From Flavobacterium sp. LC2016-13 (GTDB taxonomy: Bacteria > Bacteroidota > Bacteroidia > Flavobacteriales > Flavobacteriaceae): a DNA stretch of 64,000 bases. Each line of letters starts with the position of its first letter. The stretch's first letter is position 1. The notes under the pieces were generated by a model that saw only the letters and a program-made list of their open reading frames with translations, searched no databases and was not told the DNA's origin. The DNA is taken from assembly GCF_009707955.1 (NCBI RefSeq), contig NZ_WMDQ01000008.1, positions 124,001-188,000 on the forward strand, given 5' to 3'. A program made the position numbers and the translations under genes. Shown here one piece after another: positions 34,741 to 43,624 of this stretch.

Positions 34741-36183
34741 ATGACTTACACACAAACTTCTCAAACTGAAAAACCAGAATTACATGACATACAAGGTCTT
34801 ATAATTAATGGTTATACACATCCGTGTTCAGTACATATGCTTTTTAAATTCAATACAGAAAATGCTAATCTTAAATACATAAGAGCTTTTTTTAAAGATT
34901 TGCTTCCATACTTGCAAAGTGCTGAAGATTGGGGACCTTTAAAACCTGAAATTATGTTGAATATTGGTCTTACAGCTACAGGAATCGGAATTGTTAAACC
35001 TGAGCTTAAAGTCAAAAAATCAAACTTTCCTTCAACTTTTAAAAAAGGTCCCTGGAATCGAGGTAGTGCCCAACAATCATTAGGCGATACTATTCCAGGT
35101 CCCATTCCGAGTCCGGGAGATCCTTCAAATTGGTGGAATAAAAAGTTTGCAAATGAAGATGTACATTGTGTTGTACACGCTTATGCAATGAATCCTACGG
35201 CGCAGGAAAGAATAGTTGGAATTATAACCGATGCTGCTGAAAAAAGCAATGGAATGGTTACGGAACTTAAACCGTTAGATTCACCAACAGGCAGATTAGA
35301 ACAATACTTGTTAGTACCATCAGATTATGTTCATTTCAGATTTAGAGATTCTATTGATGAACCAGACCTTAATGATAATCCTGCGGGTAAAGACCAACAA
35401 GATCTTAATAATTTTTTAATAGGGTACAGTACGCTTAAAGATGCCACACCCGGCCCTCTTACTGGTCCCGAAGCTAAGTTTGCTAAAAATGGCTGTTACA
35501 ATGCGTTTCGAATTTTATATCAGGATGTTAAAACATTTAACGACTTTTTAGAAGATCAGGCTGAATTAATAGCTCCAAAAATTAATAAATCAAAAGAATA
35601 TACGGTAGAATGGCTGGCGGCTAAAATGTGCGGTCGTTGGAGAAATGGTTCTCCGTTAGTACTCTCACCTGAAAATCCTGAACATGAAACCTCTAAAAGC
35701 ACTAATTTTGGATACAAAGCAAATGATGATATGAAAGGACTTAAATGTCCGTTTTCAGCACATACAAGAGTTGCTAATCCAAGAGATGAAGGTGTAGACG
35801 CTGCGGCAAGTGTTGTACCGCGTATTATAAGACGAGGAATGCCTTATGGACCGCCAATGTCAGTTGATCCTGATGCAGACAGAGGTTTGATAGGTTTATT
35901 TCTTTGTGGCGATCTGAGCAGTCAGTTTGAAACCCTTTACAGCTGGATTAACAAGAATAATTTCAGCGATGTATTTGATCCGGCAAATAATACGCCACAA
36001 GATCCCTTAATTGCCAATCGTTCTCTTATAAGTAATATGGATCTTAATTTCACTATACCAATGGCAGATATGCCGGATATTGTTATTAAAGGGCCTTTAC
36101 CACAATTTGTGATTACCCGCGGAACAGCTTATTTTCTTCTGCCTTCTATTTCTTCGCTTAAAGAAATTGCAGAAGGTGTTTAA
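34741..36183 (+). CDS. DyP-type haem peroxidase
   Basis: This 480-residue protein has no signal peptide. The proximal haem ligand is His341 in 'CPFSAHTRVANPRDE', and the distal Arg lies in 'RIIRRGMPYG' (Arg364/365). The distal Asp203 is kept, but the usual GxxDG motif reads 'FRFRDSIDEP', with Ser in place of the second Gly. DyP enzymes reduce hydrogen peroxide while oxidising dyes, phenols or lignin-like compounds. The length and inserts fit the larger C/D-type DyPs. No encapsulin gene is nearby and no C-terminal encapsulin-targeting peptide was evident. The preceding unknown gene and terminator suggest a two-gene locus. Confidence 0.82.
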   Translation: MTYTQTSQTEKPELHDIQGLIINGYTHPCSVHMLFKFNTENANLKYIRAFFKDLLPYLQSAEDWGPLKPEIMLNIGLTATGIGIVKPELKVKKSNFPSTFKKGPWNRGSAQQSLGDTIPGPIPSPGDPSNWWNKKFANEDVHCVVHAYAMNPTAQERIVGIITDAAEKSNGMVTELKPLDSPTGRLEQYLLVPSDYVHFRFRDSIDEPDLNDNPAGKDQQDLNNFLIGYSTLKDATPGPLTGPEAKFAKNGCYNAFRILYQDVKTFNDFLEDQAELIAPKINKSKEYTVEWLAAKMCGRWRNGSPLVLSPENPEHETSKSTNFGYKANDDMKGLKCPFSAHTRVANPRDEGVDAAASVVPRIIRRGMPYGPPMSVDPDADRGLIGLFLCGDLSSQFETLYSWINKNNFSDVFDPANNTPQDPLIANRSLISNMDLNFTIPMADMPDIVIKGPLPQFVITRGTAYFLLPSISSLKEIAEGV

Positions 36184-36266
36184 TAATATTTTATTTAATC
36201 TCGAATTTTAAAAAATATAAGATTATCAATAAAAATCAATTTAAAAATACGGTTTTTTCCGAGCCA

Positions 36267-36301
36267 AAAAGCCTTCAAAATCAATGAATTTGAAGGCTTT
36301 T
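36267..36301. terminator. Bidirectional terminator between DyP and serine hydrolase genes
   Basis: AAAAGCCTTCAAA (36267-36279) pairs perfectly with 36289-36301 across a 9-base loop. Because the arms themselves start with A-runs and end with T-runs, it can serve both converging genes. Confidence 0.85.
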
Positions 36302-36331
36302 AAAAAATAATGAGATGTAGAAGAATCAAGC

Positions 36332-37780
36332 TTATTTCGATTGTAAACTATTAACTATTCTTTTTCCGTTTTCATTGTTTGGATTCAACTCAATTGACTT
36401 TTTGTACATTTCTATGGCTTTCTTTTTATCGCCGATTTTCAACAGAATCTCACCATAACTATCAAAAGTATTCCAGCTATCTGGAAATAAATATGCATTT
36501 AATTTAAAAATTTCCAAAGCTTCTTTATTTTGTTCTTTCGACATCATACGATATGCCCACTCATTAAGCTCAAACTCATTAGGAACAAACAATGGATTAT
36601 TTTTAATTTCTTTCTCTGAAAATGAAATGGCGTTGTCAAAACCAATTTTCCTTAACGTCGTACGAAGATTTGTTACCAAATCAGCTTTAGGTATACTCGA
36701 ATTATATACTCCTGCAATTTCTTCTAAAAAATCTTCAGGATAACTTCCTCCTAAATTAGTCAGGATTATAACAGCCAGATCATCATCAGGATATATTAAA
36801 AATGCAGATCTTCCGCCACCTGACATTCCAACGGCACGATGTTTTTTTCTGAATTTATTCATTCCCCAACCCAAACACCACGGCGTAGCCTTACCATTGT
36901 TAAAGACTGAAGGCGACCACATTGTTTGAAGTGATGCAGGCTGCAAAAGTTTACCTCCTTGTAATGCAATCACCCAATTTGCCATATCTTCTGCAGTGCT
37001 GTTTAAACCTGCTGCTGTTCTTCTAAAATAGGGAAATTCGTAATAGTTATTAATCAACTGAGCATTTTCTAATGATCGTCCGTCTATGTTTTTTCTCCAA
37101 AAATAAGTGGGTGCAAAATGCGGAATTACATCACGGGAATCTCCAAAAATTGTATGTTTCATTTTTGCCGGTTTAAACTGCAAATCCGTAAAATTTTCGG
37201 TAAATGGTCTTTCTGATAATTTATCTATTAACTTTCCTAACAAATAAGCATTGGTTTGATTATAGGCAAATTTCTCTCCCGGAATAAAATCCATCGGCAT
37301 CGTTTTGAGTTTTTCCCAGACAGCATCTTCTGTTTTCAGCATACCCATTCCGCCTGTATTTGGATCAAGAATTTTGAGTAAATCCGGAAGTCCTGAAGTA
37401 TGCGTAAGTAAATGTTTAATTGTAATTGACGCATCCCAGTTTTTTGGAAATATATCCAAATAGTGAGATATGGGCAATGAAAGATCTAATTTCCCTTTTT
37501 CTACCAACTGCATTATTGACACGCCGGTAAAAACTTTTGTAATTGAATTAACGGCAAATACAGATTGGTTGGTGACTTTAATACTATCCTGTATATTAGC
37601 AATACCGTAACTTTTACTTAAGGCAATTTTTCCATGATGAACAACGGCAATTTCCAGCCCAGGTATATTTCGTTCGTGCATTTCCCGAAGAATAATAGCA
37701 TCTACATCTTTAATTTCTTGTTGAGCCATTATGTGAGAACTAAATATTAAAACGGTTATAATCGAAAATAACTTTTTCAT
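36332..37780 (-). CDS. Serine hydrolase (class C beta-lactamase/penicillin-binding fold) with TPR tail
   Basis: The protein has 482 residues with a signal peptide (to MAQ, about residue 19). The catalytic SxxK is S79-I-T-K82. The second motif, usually Tyr-Ser-Asn, reads 'FAYNQTNAY', so the Asn is a Gln, and the third motif is 'MSGGGRSAF' in place of His/Lys-x-Gly. This places it among the beta-lactamase-related esterases and peptidases rather than true beta-lactamases. The last 90 residues contain two tetratricopeptide repeats ('NKEALEIFKLNAYLFPDSWN' and 'KKAIEMYKKSIELNPNNENG'), a fusion common in Bacteroidota. The substrate is unknown. Confidence 0.85.
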   Translation of the reverse strand: MKKLFSIITVLIFSSHIMAQQEIKDVDAIILREMHERNIPGLEIAVVHHGKIALSKSYGIANIQDSIKVTNQSVFAVNSITKVFTGVSIMQLVEKGKLDLSLPISHYLDIFPKNWDASITIKHLLTHTSGLPDLLKILDPNTGGMGMLKTEDAVWEKLKTMPMDFIPGEKFAYNQTNAYLLGKLIDKLSERPFTENFTDLQFKPAKMKHTIFGDSRDVIPHFAPTYFWRKNIDGRSLENAQLINNYYEFPYFRRTAAGLNSTAEDMANWVIALQGGKLLQPASLQTMWSPSVFNNGKATPWCLGWGMNKFRKKHRAVGMSGGGRSAFLIYPDDDLAVIILTNLGGSYPEDFLEEIAGVYNSSIPKADLVTNLRTTLRKIGFDNAISFSEKEIKNNPLFVPNEFELNEWAYRMMSKEQNKEALEIFKLNAYLFPDSWNTFDSYGEILLKIGDKKKAIEMYKKSIELNPNNENGKRIVNSLQSK

Positions 37781-37967
37781 TTATTATTGATTTTTTGTAG
37801 TTTAGTTAAGGTTTAGATAAATAAAAAAACAAAAGGTTTAATAATACATTAATTGTTTTCTTTATTCCAATTATCGTTAGCTTGCTTATCTCTTCCATCT
37901 TTATATTTTATATTTCAAATTTTTCCATGCTGATACATCAAAATATATAACGGTCAAAAAAATAAAA

Positions 37968-38642
37968 ATGAAAATGAAATTACAGCTTCTCACCATTTTT
38001 TCTATGTTCTGCCTAGTTGTTTCAGGACAAGATTACAACTTGGCTTTTCGCGATGTTACGCAACAATTACTAACAATAGATGAGCTTGATCAACGCTATC
38101 GAATTCAGATAGACGAAACAATTAGCCGCTTTGGAAATAATTCGAAGGAATCAAAAGCACTGTTTAAAAATATGAAAACAGCAGATTCGCTGAACCTAAT
38201 ACAAGTAGAAACGATAATCGACAGATATGGATGGATTGGCGCCGATAAAATTGGCAGTCAGGCCAATACAACGTTGTTTATGGTTATACAACATGCAGAG
38301 CTTCCAACACAGATAAAATACCTGCCAATAATGAGAGCAGCTGTAAAAGAAGGAAATGCTAAAGCCGGTTCGCTTGCCTTGCTTGAGGACAGAGTAGCTT
38401 TAAAACAAGGAAAAAAGCAAATTTACGGAAGTCAGGTTAGCTGGAACATGCAGACGAACGAGAAATTTGTTGCTCCTCTCGAAGATCCTGATAATGTAGA
38501 CAAACGAAGAGCTGAAGCTGGCCTGCCAAGCTTACAGGATTACTTAACAGAACTGGATATGAAATGGGATGTTGAAAAATACAAAAAAGAAATGCCTGCA
38601 ATTGAAGAAGCCTTTTTTAAGAAGAAGAATAAAATCAATTAA
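37968..38642 (+). CDS. DUF6624 domain protein, exported
   Basis: The protein has 224 residues with a signal peptide (MKMKLQLLTIFSMFCLVVSGQ). The mature part is helical, with the 'IIDRYGWIGADKIGSQANTTLFMVIQHAELPTQ' stretch and 'LEDRVALKQGKKQIYGSQV', which mark the DUF6624 family. This family is found in Bacteroidota and some other phyla with no known activity. An ATG two codons inside could also be used. The C-terminus is Lys-rich. A hairpin terminator separates it from the convergent fusion gene. Confidence 0.75.
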   Translation: MKMKLQLLTIFSMFCLVVSGQDYNLAFRDVTQQLLTIDELDQRYRIQIDETISRFGNNSKESKALFKNMKTADSLNLIQVETIIDRYGWIGADKIGSQANTTLFMVIQHAELPTQIKYLPIMRAAVKEGNAKAGSLALLEDRVALKQGKKQIYGSQVSWNMQTNEKFVAPLEDPDNVDKRRAEAGLPSLQDYLTELDMKWDVEKYKKEMPAIEEAFFKKKNKIN

Positions 38643-38741
38643 ATCCGAATCTGTCTCAAAATAAAAAACTAAAATTTCTTGATTGAAGTTATCAGAAAAT
38701 AGAATTATAATCAACTTTTTCAGGACGATATATCCTAAACA

Positions 38742-38777
38742 AAAAACCTTCAAAATCAATAGTTTTGAAGGCTTTTT
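38742..38777. terminator. Bidirectional terminator between DUF6624 and prenyl-synthase fusion genes
   Basis: CCTTCAAAA (38747-38755) pairs with TTTTGAAGG (38763-38771), with flanking A-run and T-run extending the stem around one mismatch. It closely resembles the terminator at 36267-36301, including the CCTTCAAAATCAAT segment. Confidence 0.8.
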
Positions 38778-38799
38778 GTTTTAAAATACAACATACCAA

Positions 38800-41088
38800 T
38801 TATTCTTTTTTTAATGCATACCAGCCAAAAGCCCGTAATCTTATTTTATAAAAGGAATCCGGCAGCACCTTATCCAGCTTTTCCCATGCTGTTTCTACAA
38901 GTTCTTCTGCTTCTTGCTTACAGGCATCAATGGCGCCACAATTTTGCAATAAATGAATTACAGATCCTATTACCGCTGTATCTGTTGGCAAAGTCTGAAT
39001 CGTTTTCCACACATATTCCCGTTGTTCTAAAATCAATAAACTCATTGCTTTTGCAACAGGCATGGTAATTTTTCCGGCTGTGATATCTTCCCCTTTATCT
39101 TTAAGATTATTTTCATATCCCTGCAAATTCAAAACATCATCTACGATTTGATAAGCAACACCAATCGCTTCCAGAAAGTTACTTAGTGCATCTATTTCCT
39201 CTGAACTTCCGCCACCTATTAATCCTCCCATTTTGGCCAATGTACAGGCGGGCGTTGCTGTTTTTAATCGATGTATGGTATAAATTCTTTTTTCAAGCGC
39301 TGAACTATCTCTACTTTTTACCGCATCAGGCATCATAAAATGAAGTCCACTAATATCCATCGCCTGTCCTGCATGTGCCGCACGCATCATTTCAAAATAC
39401 AGTTCATATACCTTCAATCTGATGTGTTCCGCAAGTTGAGGAGATCGCGTAAACAATTCCCCAATAAAATAGCAAAGATTACCCGCATTTATAGCAAGCG
39501 GTTCTCCATACAAAAGATGCAGGGCCGTATTTCCTCTGCGGGTTTCTGATCTGTCCTGAACATCATCAACAATTAATGATCCTGTATGAATTAATTCCGG
39601 CATTGCGAGCCAATCGATAAATGGCTGAGAGTTTCCTCCAACACCATCTATACAAGCAAGAAATACATAAGATCTCCAGGCTTTTTTACTTCGGTCTACC
39701 ATTTCTCTGATGGGTTTTATAACAGAAGAAACATATTGTTCTTTATCTGCTTGACTAAAAAAAGTAACGCCCAACGCACTATCAACCAACCTGTGAAACT
39801 GCTCATCGCTAGGATTTAAAGGAAGCAAAGATTCAACGGATTTCTGAGTAGTATCGCCTACTAATTTTAAGAAACTTTCAATACTTGTTTTGGTACTAAA
39901 TCCATTTCTTTCAATATATCCCTGACCAGAAACTTCTGTTTCCATAAACATTCCTGCAGCACCTACACAGCCTTCCCAAAATGCAGGTGCAGAAAGAATT
40001 GTAATAAACTCCTGTTCAGGAAAATCAGCTGTAATAGAAAGAAAAATATTAAGGTGAGGTATTTCTAATCTCCACGAAATGGGATAGGATATAAAAGTTC
40101 GCGAACTTGTCCAATACTGTTCAGGTAAAAATGAAAACTGTTTTACATTTGTTCTTTTACCATCAGGATCAATTATAATTATAGTGCCGCCGGCATGTTC
40201 GCCATTCCTCGTATTATCAAAAAGATCGTAACCCGATAATTGATAACCATTGCCTAACTGAAGTGCAATCCAGTTCCAGTCCATTTCATGCTTAAATTCA
40301 AATGTTGAAGTTTCATCTGCCGGTTTGCTAAATTCATGGTCATACCAGCCGCTTCCTTCTACTTCATAAACTGTATTGCCTATCTGAATTTCTCCGCTCA
40401 CATCACACTTTGGAATAAAATAATAAAACATTTCCTCTTTCCTTATACCGCTTACAAATCCATCATCTCCATGTCGTATTGGTTCTATTAATGGAATAAA
40501 ATTAAGCTTGCACACAATTCCATTCAGTGAATTTTCAAGCTTTAAATGATAGTTGCCTTGTTGATCTTTTTTAAAAGAGTTTTCATCATATTCAAGTGAA
40601 AGATTCATTAAACCTACTTTTGCAGGTTGTCTAAGAAGTCTGTCAGGCAGCGGCATATTTCCTTTTTCATATACTTCTTTTAATGCGCGCCGAATCCATC
40701 TGCTTCCTTCATTTTTTTCTTCGTTCTTTTTAATAGCTTTCAAAACTTCGACTGGTGTGCTTGGATCTACAAGTGAATCACTATAATACTTTTTTTCGGC
40801 TATATCTGATAAAGACCAAATTACAGAATGAGTATAGTTAAGATTTCCTGTAGTCTCTTCTTTTACTGCCACTCTAAAAAAAGAAGCAAATAAAGACAAC
40901 CGTTTTCCATCTTTAGAAGTGAGATGACAATTTTGATACCACCATTCAATTAGCGACCCATCGTGCGGAAGATCATGAATATTTAAATCAATCGGTCCGT
41001 CAGCAGGCCACGTCGAAGGATAATCGTATGGAATCTCTGCCAGGTTTGTTTGTTGTACATAAGTTTCTTTTTTCATAATGTTACACAT
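38800..41088 (-). CDS. Fusion of CrtC/AttH lipocalin-like domain and polyprenyl synthase
   Basis: The protein has 762 residues. Residues about 20-390 match the CrtC/AttH lipocalin-like family (carotenoid 1,2-hydratase relatives): 'LIEWWYQNCHLTSKDGKRLSLFASFFR', 'GSGWYDHEFSK', 'DWNWIALQLGNGYQLSGYDLFD' and 'GQGYIERNGF'. Residues about 425-762 are a trans-isoprenyl diphosphate synthase with the first Asp-rich motif D508-D-V-Q-D512 followed by 'RSETRRG'. Further motifs are 'AHAGQAMDIS', 'RLKTATPACTLAKMGG', the second motif D650-D-V-L-N654 (last Asp replaced by Asn) and 'KDKGEDITAGKITMP'. No signal peptide is visible. The protein may make a prenyl diphosphate and hydrate or cyclise a derived product. 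ATG at 41076 is an alternative start. Confidence 0.82.
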   Translation of the reverse strand: MCNIMKKETYVQQTNLAEIPYDYPSTWPADGPIDLNIHDLPHDGSLIEWWYQNCHLTSKDGKRLSLFASFFRVAVKEETTGNLNYTHSVIWSLSDIAEKKYYSDSLVDPSTPVEVLKAIKKNEEKNEGSRWIRRALKEVYEKGNMPLPDRLLRQPAKVGLMNLSLEYDENSFKKDQQGNYHLKLENSLNGIVCKLNFIPLIEPIRHGDDGFVSGIRKEEMFYYFIPKCDVSGEIQIGNTVYEVEGSGWYDHEFSKPADETSTFEFKHEMDWNWIALQLGNGYQLSGYDLFDNTRNGEHAGGTIIIIDPDGKRTNVKQFSFLPEQYWTSSRTFISYPISWRLEIPHLNIFLSITADFPEQEFITILSAPAFWEGCVGAAGMFMETEVSGQGYIERNGFSTKTSIESFLKLVGDTTQKSVESLLPLNPSDEQFHRLVDSALGVTFFSQADKEQYVSSVIKPIREMVDRSKKAWRSYVFLACIDGVGGNSQPFIDWLAMPELIHTGSLIVDDVQDRSETRRGNTALHLLYGEPLAINAGNLCYFIGELFTRSPQLAEHIRLKVYELYFEMMRAAHAGQAMDISGLHFMMPDAVKSRDSSALEKRIYTIHRLKTATPACTLAKMGGLIGGGSSEEIDALSNFLEAIGVAYQIVDDVLNLQGYENNLKDKGEDITAGKITMPVAKAMSLLILEQREYVWKTIQTLPTDTAVIGSVIHLLQNCGAIDACKQEAEELVETAWEKLDKVLPDSFYKIRLRAFGWYALKKE

Positions 41089-41428
41089 ATTAGTTGTTTA
41101 CAATGTTATATTCACCCCGGTCTTCGAACTCTTATCGATGGAACGGTATTAAATGAACACTGTACCACAACTCAAAACAGGTAATGATTCTTCCTTTTTG
41201 CCAAGCTGTATTAAAAAAGCATTGCTCTCTTATAAAAGCACTGATTTTATTAAGAATAAATTTACTATAATTAAATCAGGTACTCGCAAGTATATTTACT
41301 TATTTAATTGAATTACAGAAGATTAACACTTTAATACCGTAAACTTTAAAGTCAGATTCTTAAAACACACATTTTTTGACACTCTTTTTGATGTAACTTT
41401 ATATCTCTTAATTTCATTATCATTGTCT
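41089..41428. promoter_or_regulatory. Divergent control region between the fusion gene and the AraC gene
   Basis: This 340-base gap lies head to head between the fusion gene and the AraC regulator, so it should hold both promoters and probably AraC sites. A weak plus-strand -7-like box (TAACTTTA) precedes the AraC ATG, with a TTG upstream at a short spacing. No clear direct repeat for AraC binding was recognised. Confidence 0.35.
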
Positions 41429-42283
41429 ATGCAAGATAAAAAATCACTGCTTGATGATCATAGCCAAAATGATAAACTGCCTATCAGGATAGTTTCTCCT
41501 AATTTCGGACACTTAACTAAAGAGGACACGGATAAAATTGAGCTTACACAGCGAATGCCTTATTATTTTATTCTGTTTATGCTCAACGGCACTACAAAGC
41601 ATAGTATCGATATGGAAGAATTTGATATTGAAAGTAATCAAGTATTATTTGTTCTTCCTAACCAAATTCATCATTTACCTGCTTCAGGACATGGTAAAGA
41701 TTATTTTAAATTAGGTTTTGATGAAAACTGTCTTTCCCGTTTGCCAAAGCAATATACTTTTTTAGTAAACCCATTAAACCAACAAAAAATAACTGTTACA
41801 GCGGGAACAGCAACCAGACTTAAAGCTATATTTGAAATCTTGTCAGGCCTTTTAAGTACTCCTGATACCGATGCTGAACTTATTTTAGCACACCTTAATA
41901 GTCTGCTAACAGAAATTAATTTAGCCTATTTTGCAACAGAGAAAAATCCGAGTGATGAAAAACTTTCAAAATATATTGGTTTTCAAATATTTGTAGAAGA
42001 CAATCTGATTGATCATCCGAGTATTACAGAAATTGCTGAGAAGCTTGCACTGAGTACAGATAGTTTATACCAAATTGTTAAACAATACTCAGGCCTTTCT
42101 CCCAAAGAGTTTGTAACAAACCGTCTTATAATTGAGGCTAGAAGAAGAATATCCTACGGCGAAAGTTCAACTGTAAAAGAACTCGCCTTTGAACTTGGCT
42201 TTAACGATCCCGACTATTTCTCCCGCTTGTTTAAAAAAGTGACAGGAAAAACCGTCGCTGCTTTCTTTAAGGATTTGTCCTGA
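41429..42283 (+). CDS. AraC-family transcriptional regulator
   Basis: The protein has 284 residues from the ATG at 41429; the TTG two codons upstream is less likely. The N-terminal half is a cupin-like ligand domain ('NQVLFVLPNQIHHLPASGHGKDYFKLGF'). The C-terminal 100 residues form the double helix-turn-helix: 'PSITEIAEKLALSTDSLYQIVKQYSGLSPKEFVTNRLIIEARR' region, then 'STVKELAFELGFNDPDYFSRLFKKVTGKT'. It is divergent from the prenyl-synthase fusion and 75 bases upstream of an aldo/keto reductase, so it probably controls one or both. Confidence 0.88.
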   Translation: MQDKKSLLDDHSQNDKLPIRIVSPNFGHLTKEDTDKIELTQRMPYYFILFMLNGTTKHSIDMEEFDIESNQVLFVLPNQIHHLPASGHGKDYFKLGFDENCLSRLPKQYTFLVNPLNQQKITVTAGTATRLKAIFEILSGLLSTPDTDAELILAHLNSLLTEINLAYFATEKNPSDEKLSKYIGFQIFVEDNLIDHPSITEIAEKLALSTDSLYQIVKQYSGLSPKEFVTNRLIIEARRRISYGESSTVKELAFELGFNDPDYFSRLFKKVTGKTVAAFFKDLS

Positions 42284-42357
42284 AGTTAACGGATTTTGTC
42301 CAGTGACCAAACTGTTGCTTTCCTCGAATTTTGTCTTGAAAATTAATTTTTAAAATT

Positions 42358-43347
42358 ATGAAAAGACAACTTGGAAAAAAAGGGCCATTAGTGGCACCAA
42401 TAGGTTTAGGATGTATGGGAATGTCTGGAGCTTACGGTCAATTTGATGATAAACAATCGATAGCGACCATCGAACGGGCTCTGGAACTAGAACACAGCTT
42501 TTTAGATACTGCTGATTATTACCTTACGGGACATAACGAAACATTGATTGGCCAGGCTATTAAAGGAAAACGAGAGAAGGCATTTCTATCTGTTAAAACA
42601 GGTCAGTTGGTCGGTCCCGGACCTAACGGCGGAACGGCTCCCGGACCTGTAACGGGTCGTCCGGAATACATTCGCAATGCTGTTATGTATAGTCTTCAGC
42701 GTCTTAAAACTGATTACATAGATCTTTATACCCTAGCCCGCATTGATCCTGATGTTCCTATTGAAGAGACAATAGGCGCAATGGCAGATTTAGTGCAAAA
42801 AGGAGTAATCTTAAATATAGGTTTATCTGAAGCATCTGCAGAAAGCATACGCAAGGCCGCAACCGTTCATCCTATTACTGCACTGCAAATTGAATATTCA
42901 CTTTGGAGCCGGGATATTGAAGAGAAAGTGCTGCCAACAATAAGAGAACTTGGCATTGGTCTTGTAGCTTATGCTCCTTTAAGCAGAGGTTTCCTCACCG
43001 GAGAATACCAAAAACCCGAAGACATTAAAGACAGTCGTGCCTTTATACCGAGATTTCAAGGTGAAAATTTTTATAAAAATCTGGAAATGGTAGAGAAAAT
43101 TAAATCATTGGCCAATGAAAAAGGTTGTACACCGTCTCAATTAGCCATTGCCTGGGTACTTGCCCAAGGCGAAGATATTATTACTATTCCCGGGACTAAA
43201 CAAATTAAAAACCTGGAATTAAATATAGCGGCAGAAAAAGTAAATCTTACTACCGAAGACTTACAGAGTATTGAGGCTATCATGCCCCTCGGAAGTGTTT
43301 CAGGAACCAGATATCCTGAAAAATTCATGAGTACTTTAAATCGTTAA
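42358..43347 (+). CDS. Aldo/keto reductase with non-canonical active site
   Basis: The protein has 329 residues with an NADPH-dependent (beta/alpha)8-barrel fold. The Asp and Tyr of the catalytic tetrad are in 'FLDTADYYLTGHNE' and the Lys in 'LSVKTGQ'. The position that normally reads Tyr-Leu-His-Arg reads 'LYTLARIDPDVPIEET', so the catalytic His is replaced by Ala. A subgroup of AKR13-like proteins is known to lack this His, so the change need not mean loss of activity but points to an unusual substrate or reaction. The insert 'GPGPNGGTAPGPVTGRP' is also unusual. It follows the AraC gene on the same strand and is followed by a perfect palindromic terminator. Confidence 0.85.
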   Translation: MKRQLGKKGPLVAPIGLGCMGMSGAYGQFDDKQSIATIERALELEHSFLDTADYYLTGHNETLIGQAIKGKREKAFLSVKTGQLVGPGPNGGTAPGPVTGRPEYIRNAVMYSLQRLKTDYIDLYTLARIDPDVPIEETIGAMADLVQKGVILNIGLSEASAESIRKAATVHPITALQIEYSLWSRDIEEKVLPTIRELGIGLVAYAPLSRGFLTGEYQKPEDIKDSRAFIPRFQGENFYKNLEMVEKIKSLANEKGCTPSQLAIAWVLAQGEDIITIPGTKQIKNLELNIAAEKVNLTTEDLQSIEAIMPLGSVSGTRYPEKFMSTLNR

Positions 43348-43394
43348 GTTTTTCTTTTAAGATAGTATAGGAAAACTTCGATCTTCTAAAACAA

Positions 43395-43420
43395 AAAAGC
43401 CACTCAATTGAGTGGCTTTT
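43395..43420. terminator. Perfect palindromic terminator (AKR gene / tRNA cluster)
   Basis: This 26-base perfect palindrome with A-run and T-run ends serves the aldo/keto reductase on the plus strand and lies 5 bases after the last tRNA on the minus strand, so it works for both. Confidence 0.9.
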
Positions 43421-43424
43421 GATG

Positions 43425-43498
43425 TGATCCCAGAAGGATTCGAACCTTCGACCTACGCATTAGAAGTGCGTTGCTCTATCCAGCTGAGCTATGGAACC
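43425..43498 (-). tRNA. tRNA-Arg (anticodon TCT)
   Basis: The reverse complement folds as a 74-base tRNA. The acceptor GGTTCCA pairs with TGGGATC, the anticodon loop is CTTCTAA (TCT, reads AGA), and the T-arm GGTTCGAATCC is conserved. The 3' CCA is not encoded. It is the last of three co-transcribed tRNAs. Confidence 0.96.
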
Positions 43499-43535
43499 AA
43501 AATAAGTTTTTTAATAAAAACCCTTTAAAAAAAAG

Positions 43536-43610
43536 TCGGGGTGGCAGGATTCGAACCTGCGGCCTCCTGCTCCCAAAGCAGGCGCGATAACCGGGCTACG
43601 CTACACCCCG
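43536..43610 (-). tRNA. tRNA-Pro (anticodon TGG)
   Basis: The reverse complement folds with acceptor CGGGGTG/CACCCCG, anticodon loop TTTGGGA (TGG, reads CCA) and T-arm GGTTCGAATCC. The CCA end is not encoded. It lies between the Ser and Arg tRNAs. Confidence 0.96.
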
Positions 43611-43624
43611 AGGCAAAAACTAAG

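Noticed and set aside
34209..36183. Encapsulin-DyP system
   Set aside because: No encapsulin shell gene lies nearby and no targeting tail was evident on the DyP protein.
36332..37780. Beta-lactamase resistance gene
   Set aside because: The second and third motifs differ from true class C beta-lactamases and a TPR tail is present.
38800..41088. Carotenoid biosynthesis cluster
   Set aside because: Only a CrtC-like domain and a prenyl synthase are present; phytoene synthase, desaturase and cyclase genes are absent from the window.
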